Part shown: piece after piece, positions 6,773 through 9,828 of the stretch
How the letters are laid out: every line of letters begins with the position of its first letter
Position numbering within the stretch: position 1 is the stretch's first letter
Notes under the pieces: generated by a model
The model's input: the letters and a program-made list of their open reading frames with translations, nothing else
The model's database searches: none
Told to the model about the DNA's origin: nothing
Source: Chloroflexota bacterium
GTDB taxonomy: Bacteria; Chloroflexota; Chloroflexia; Thermomicrobiales; JADLAZ01
Direction of reading: 5' to 3'
DNA: 9,828 nt
Assembly: GCA_020849725.1 (NCBI GenBank)
Contig: JADLAZ010000135.1
Location: 1-9,828 of the forward strand
Position numbers and translations under genes: made by a program

Positions 6773-9324
6773 GGGGCCACTCCTGCCGGCGATGCGCCGG
6801 CCAGCCGGGCCAGGCTGCCCTCGGCCAGCAGGCCACGAGCCGCATCGACCACCGTCGGATCGAACTGGCTGCCGGCGCCTGCGTCCAGCGCCGCCGTTAC
6901 TGCCTCGGGCGCCAGCGCTGGCCGGTAGGGCCGGGGCGACAGCATCGCCACCACCGCGTCGGCGACCGCCAGGATGCGGCCGGCCAGCGGGATCGCGGCG
7001 CCAGCACATCGCTCGGGAAAGCCGCCGCCGTCGAACCGCTCGTGATGGGCGGCGATGGCCGGCAGGGCGTCCGCCAGAAGCGCCGTGCCCCGCAGCAGTT
7101 GCGTTCCTGCCGTCACGTGCGCCTCGACCAGCAGCCGCTCGGCTGGCGTCAAGTTGCCGGGCCGGTTGAGCAGATCGGCATCCACCATCGCCAGACCGAC
7201 ATCCGCCAGCAGGCCGGCGCGATAGAGCGTCGTCAACTCCGCCTGCGCCAGCCGCAAGCGGCGGCCCAGCGCCACGGCCAGGCTCGCCACCCGTCGGCCG
7301 TGACCCAGCCGACTCGGGCAGCGCCGCTCCAACGCCTCGACCAGCGCCTCAACCAGGGTCAGCGTATCGGCAGCGGCCCGCGCTTCCGCCTCGGTCGCCC
7401 GCGCGCTGGCGATGGCCGCCTCGTCAGCCAGCAAGGCTAGCTGGTTGGCCGTCACCAACAGCCGCTTCAGGCTGCCCTGCAGTGCGGCCACGTGCGCCCG
7501 CAGCCCATCCACGTCTTCCATCGTCGCCGGCCCGGCGCTCAGGTCATCCTCCAGCGCCTGCACCGCGCGACGTGCGTCGGCGGCGGCATCGTCGAGCGCC
7601 CCTTCGAGGGTGTTGACGCTGTCGAGTGTGCTGTGCCAATTCGTCGGCAACGTCACTATGAGCGTGGCCGCCTCGGCGGTGACGACGCCCGGCTCGACGG
7701 CGCTGCCAAGCACGGCCAGCAGCCCACGGCCGAGCGCCAGCCCGGCCAGTGGCTCGGCAGCCGGCGTGACAGCCGGGGTCCGCAGCCCACCGAGCAGGAC
7801 TGCCCGGTCACCCGCCGGCCGTGTCGCCGTCAGGTGCAGGACGATTCTCCCTCGCTCGGCGTCAGCCGCGACACGCACCTGCCCACCCGGCTCAGTGAAG
7901 TCGATCAGCCCGTGGAGCAGCGCACCCAGCGCGGCGATCAGCTTCTCGCCATCGACGACGAGCAGGACGCTCGGCGTGCTGGCGAGGCGAACGTCGACGT
8001 GGCGGCCGACGGCGCTGGCGCGCACCGAGCGCACGACCTCGTCGAGCAGCGCCGCCAGGTCGAGCGGCGCCGGTGCGAAGCCGCGCCAGCCCTGTGCCGC
8101 CTGCACCTGCGCCTGGACGACCGCCACCTGCGCCTGCAGTCGCGCCAGCGTGGCAGCCGAGCGGGCCGGCAGCTCCGCCACGTCGGCTAGCTCGGCCAGG
8201 CCGGCACGCAGGTTGGCGCCGACCAGCCGGAGCATGCCTGCGTCGACAGCGCGCGCCGCCATCTGCGCCCGCGCCTCGCGCACCTCGCGGGTGCCCGGTA
8301 GGGCGGCCAGGCCAGTCCGCGCCCGGCCGCCGCGCTGATCGATGTGAACAGCGCTGCCGGGCAGCGTGCGGGCATAGGTCAGCACGTCAGCCGCCACCTG
8401 CCACAGCTCCACTGGATGCGCATCGGGGTAGGCGGCACTGTCGACGACACCGATCGAGACCCGCAACAGCGGATGCTGCTGAACCTGCCCCTGGCGATTC
8501 AGGCTGAGGCTGTAGCCGCGCTGGCGGTCCTCCACCGGCGCCAGGTCGGCGGCGATGGCATCGAACAGCGCCGTGATGCGGCGGGCCAGCGGCGCGGCCG
8601 GCGCGGTCGTGATGACCGCCAGATCGTCTTCGCCGGCGTGGCCGATCAGATCACCCGGCATGCCAACCAGGCTGACCGTCTCGCGCAAGATGTCCGCCAG
8701 CCGCTGAAGCGCCTCGTCGCCGCGCGCCAGGCCGTAGCTGGCGTTGTAGCCGCGCAGGCCGTTCAAATCTAGCAGCAGCAGGTGGAACGGCTGGCGTCGA
8801 TCGAGCCGGTCCTGCATGGCGGCATCAAGCGTGCCGTGATAGGGCAGACCGGTGAGCCGGTGGCGCGGCTCGCCGCGATGGCTGGCCGCGAAATGGTCGC
8901 CAACGCGCGCGACGAGATCGACCGGGTCGAAGGGCTTGGCGACGAGCGCCTCGGCGCCGGCAGCCAGCGCCGCCAGCCGGGCCTCGCGATCGACGACCGT
9001 CGCCAGCACGAATGTGGCCGGCGCCGGGTTGAGGCTGGCCAGCGCGCGGCAGATCTCCAGACCCGAGGCGTCGGGCAGGGTCTGACCGACCAACGCCAGG
9101 TCTGGCTGCGTATCGCGCGCCAGCGCCAGCGTTGCGGCGCCATCGGCGGCGGCCATCACCTGATAGCCGGCGTGGCGCAGATGCTCGCCGACGACCCAGG
9201 CGATACCCGGGTCGTCGTCGACGATGAGGATCCGCTCGGCTCGCTGTCGAACACTCTGCACGCGCCACACCTGCGACTGGCTAGGGCATCCAGGGCCGGC
9301 CCGCGTCGTGGGCGGCCTCTCCAT
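6766..9324 (-). CDS. Multi-domain signalling protein: pseudo-receiver, degenerate GGDEF, histidine-kinase-like, degenerate HD-GYP
   Basis: The 852-residue protein looks like a c-di-GMP/two-component hybrid. Residues about 31-142 are a receiver fold (acidic D36-D38, T109, K130), but the phospho-acceptor position is Gly80. Residues about 150-325 are GGDEF-like (LTGLP, LDLNGLRGYN), with GEDDL (231-235) as signature. Residues about 360-560 resemble HisKA plus ATPase: RLVGANLRAGLAEL stands where SHELRTPL is expected and the N box reads ALLHGLIDFT. An Ala-rich, probably coiled linker (565-660) follows. Residues about 665-835 are HD-GYP: H675, AD for HD (A707-D708), H736, HHERFDGGGFP (760-770) and D789. 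Enzyme activities are doubtful; binding or scaffolding is more likely. The start is uncertain: ATG 9324 lacks a near Shine-Dalgarno, whereas GTG 9261 has AGGTG 6 nt upstream and begins about 10 residues before the receiver. It overlaps the next glycosyltransferase, so it probably regulates polysaccharide synthesis. Confidence 0.9.
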   Translation of the reverse strand: MERPPTTRAGPGCPSQSQVWRVQSVRQRAERILIVDDDPGIAWVVGEHLRHAGYQVMAAADGAATLALARDTQPDLALVGQTLPDASGLEICRALASLNPAPATFVLATVVDREARLAALAAGAEALVAKPFDPVDLVARVGDHFAASHRGEPRHRLTGLPYHGTLDAAMQDRLDRRQPFHLLLLDLNGLRGYNASYGLARGDEALQRLADILRETVSLVGMPGDLIGHAGEDDLAVITTAPAAPLARRITALFDAIAADLAPVEDRQRGYSLSLNRQGQVQQHPLLRVSIGVVDSAAYPDAHPVELWQVAADVLTYARTLPGSAVHIDQRGGRARTGLAALPGTREVREARAQMAARAVDAGMLRLVGANLRAGLAELADVAELPARSAATLARLQAQVAVVQAQVQAAQGWRGFAPAPLDLAALLDEVVRSVRASAVGRHVDVRLASTPSVLLVVDGEKLIAALGALLHGLIDFTEPGGQVRVAADAERGRIVLHLTATRPAGDRAVLLGGLRTPAVTPAAEPLAGLALGRGLLAVLGSAVEPGVVTAEAATLIVTLPTNWHSTLDSVNTLEGALDDAAADARRAVQALEDDLSAGPATMEDVDGLRAHVAALQGSLKRLLVTANQLALLADEAAIASARATEAEARAAADTLTLVEALVEALERRCPSRLGHGRRVASLAVALGRRLRLAQAELTTLYRAGLLADVGLAMVDADLLNRPGNLTPAERLLVEAHVTAGTQLLRGTALLADALPAIAAHHERFDGGGFPERCAGAAIPLAGRILAVADAVVAMLSPRPYRPALAPEAVTAALDAGAGSQFDPTVVDAARGLLAEGSLARLAGASPAGVAPC
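6780..6784 (-). promoter_or_regulatory. Shine-Dalgarno AGGAG for the rhamnosyltransferase-like gene, inside the regulator gene
   Basis: AGGAG lies 7 nt before the ATG at 6772 and within the last codons of the regulator gene. Reinitiation after the regulator stop, which lies inside the ATGCTGA overlap, is therefore likely. Confidence 0.65.
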
Positions 9325-9351
9325 GGGTGATACGGCCGACAGCCCTTCTTT

Positions 9352-9366
9352 TGTCACACCTGTCAC
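9352..9366. repeat. Tandem TGTCAC repeat upstream of the signalling gene
   Basis: TGTCAC occurs at 9352-9357 and 9361-9366, 9 bp apart (GTGACA on the coding strand, 5 of 6 matches to a TTGACA -35 box). A weak TATCAC (9327-9332) lies 19 bp below the nearer copy. If this is a promoter, transcription would begin at or inside the ATG at 9324 and the GTG at 9261 would be the real start. The rest of the 9325-9461 gap shows nothing recognisable. Confidence 0.3.
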
Positions 9367-9461
9367 CCTACGGAGCCGGTGTTGGACAGCCGGAGGAACT
9401 TCGTCGGAACTCTGTTTGAATCGCGCCCCCAGCGCGGGCAGGGGTGGTGCGGGCGCGCGCG

Positions 9462-9828
9462 TCAGGCCAGTGGCGCAGGCAGACAGAAGGTGAAGCAACT
9501 GCCGCGCTCGGGCCGGTTCTCGGCCCAGATCGCGCCGCCGTGCGCCTCGACGATCGCCTGACACAGATACAGCCCGATGCCGGCGCCGCGCACCGCGCGA
9601 TGCTGGCGGTGGGAGCCACGCTGAAACTTGCCGAACAGCCGCACCGGATCATCCGCCGGCAGGCCGCTGCCCTCATCCAGCACCTGCACCACCTGCCACG
9701 CGCCGGCCCGTGGCAGTGCGACGCCCGGCCAGGGGCGGCCCAGATCGGCCCACTGCTCGACCGTTCGCAGGACGATCTCGATCGACCCACCCTCCGGCGC
9801 ATACTTGATGGCATTGCCGAGCAGGTTG
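9462..9828 (-). CDS. Sensor histidine kinase, C-terminal ATPase domain (5' part outside the window)
   Basis: The last 121 residues of a histidine kinase are present; the gene enters from the right edge. They hold a complete HATPase_c signature set: N box NLLGNAIKYAP at the edge, G1 box DEGSGLP, F box LFGKFQRG, G2 box GAGIGLYLCQAIVEAHGG, and the closing GSCFTFCLPA before a TGA stop at 9464-9462. This domain binds ATP and phosphorylates the kinase's own His, which lies outside the window. It is 137 bp upstream of the signalling protein on the same strand, as in a kinase-regulator pair. The neighbouring receiver lacks its Asp, however, so its phosphorylation target is probably elsewhere. In contrast to its neighbour, no ATP-binding residue is lost. 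Sensor domains cannot be seen. Confidence 0.93.
   Translation of the reverse strand, partial: NLLGNAIKYAPEGGSIEIVLRTVEQWADLGRPWPGVALPRAGAWQVVQVLDEGSGLPADDPVRLFGKFQRGSHRQHRAVRGAGIGLYLCQAIVEAHGGAIWAENRPERGSCFTFCLPAPLA

Noticed and set aside
7412..8338. A 308-codon plus-strand open frame opposite the signalling gene
   Set aside because: The product is a Ser/Ala/Arg/Pro-rich string typical of antisense translation of GC-rich codons.
9325..9564. Extension of the signalling protein upstream to a GTG at 9564
   Set aside because: It would overlap the end of the histidine kinase by about 100 bp and cross the intergenic gap. The added 80 residues look like non-coding translation and precede the receiver by over 100 residues.
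1..9828. CRISPR arrays, tRNA or rRNA genes, insertion sequences or integrase sites
   Set aside because: No regularly spaced repeats, tRNA-like cloverleaf, transposase motifs or terminal inverted repeats were seen; coding genes fill almost the whole window.

Overview
The window is very GC-rich (roughly two thirds G+C by eye) and every supported gene lies on the minus strand, so transcription runs from high to low coordinates. Reading right to left, it holds the end of a sensor histidine kinase (edge to 9462), a long multi-domain signalling protein (about 9324 to 6766), two family-2 glycosyltransferases (6772-5798 and 5801-4545), a small STAS-domain protein (4506-4054), a nucleotidyltransferase-like/phosphoglycosyl-transferase fusion (3999-2323), a Wzc-like polysaccharide tyrosine autokinase with a Wzz domain (2183-456), and the first 106 residues of a polytopic membrane protein that runs off the left edge (320-1). 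The gene types, the GC content, frequent GTG starts and the style of the histidine kinase ATPase domain suggest a Chloroflexota bacterium. This is inference without a database search.

Together the genes look like an exopolysaccharide or capsule locus with its regulator built in. The fusion protein would start the chain by moving a sugar-1-phosphate onto a polyprenyl phosphate. The two glycosyltransferases would extend it, the Wzc-like kinase would control chain length and export, and the left-edge membrane protein is a candidate polymerase or ligase. The regulator overlaps the first glycosyltransferase by 7 bp, which in turn overlaps the second by 4 bp, so signalling and synthesis genes appear translationally coupled. 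No flippase or outer export channel is visible here.

The most striking feature is repeated loss of key residues in otherwise well-preserved domains. The regulator contains receiver, GGDEF, histidine-kinase-like and HD-GYP modules, and each lacks a hallmark residue: receiver Asp to Gly, GGDEF to GEDDL, His box and N box missing, HD to AD. The nucleotidyltransferase half of the fusion lacks its signature Gly-Thr and Lys and a metal-binding Asp. The STAS protein lacks the phosphorylatable Ser. The tyrosine kinase lacks both Arg of its oligomerisation motif. The sugar transferase catalytic dyad, the glycosyltransferase motifs and the kinase P-loop remain recognisable. The locus may therefore be governed by pseudoenzyme sensor and scaffold modules rather than by catalytic signalling.

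There is no gene-free stretch above 300 bases. Three gaps of 135-139 bp (321-455, 2184-2322, 9325-9461) separate the transcription blocks. They hold, respectively, a 15-bp perfect hairpin, a 21-bp-spaced direct repeat with a small GC hairpin, and a tandem TGTCAC repeat.
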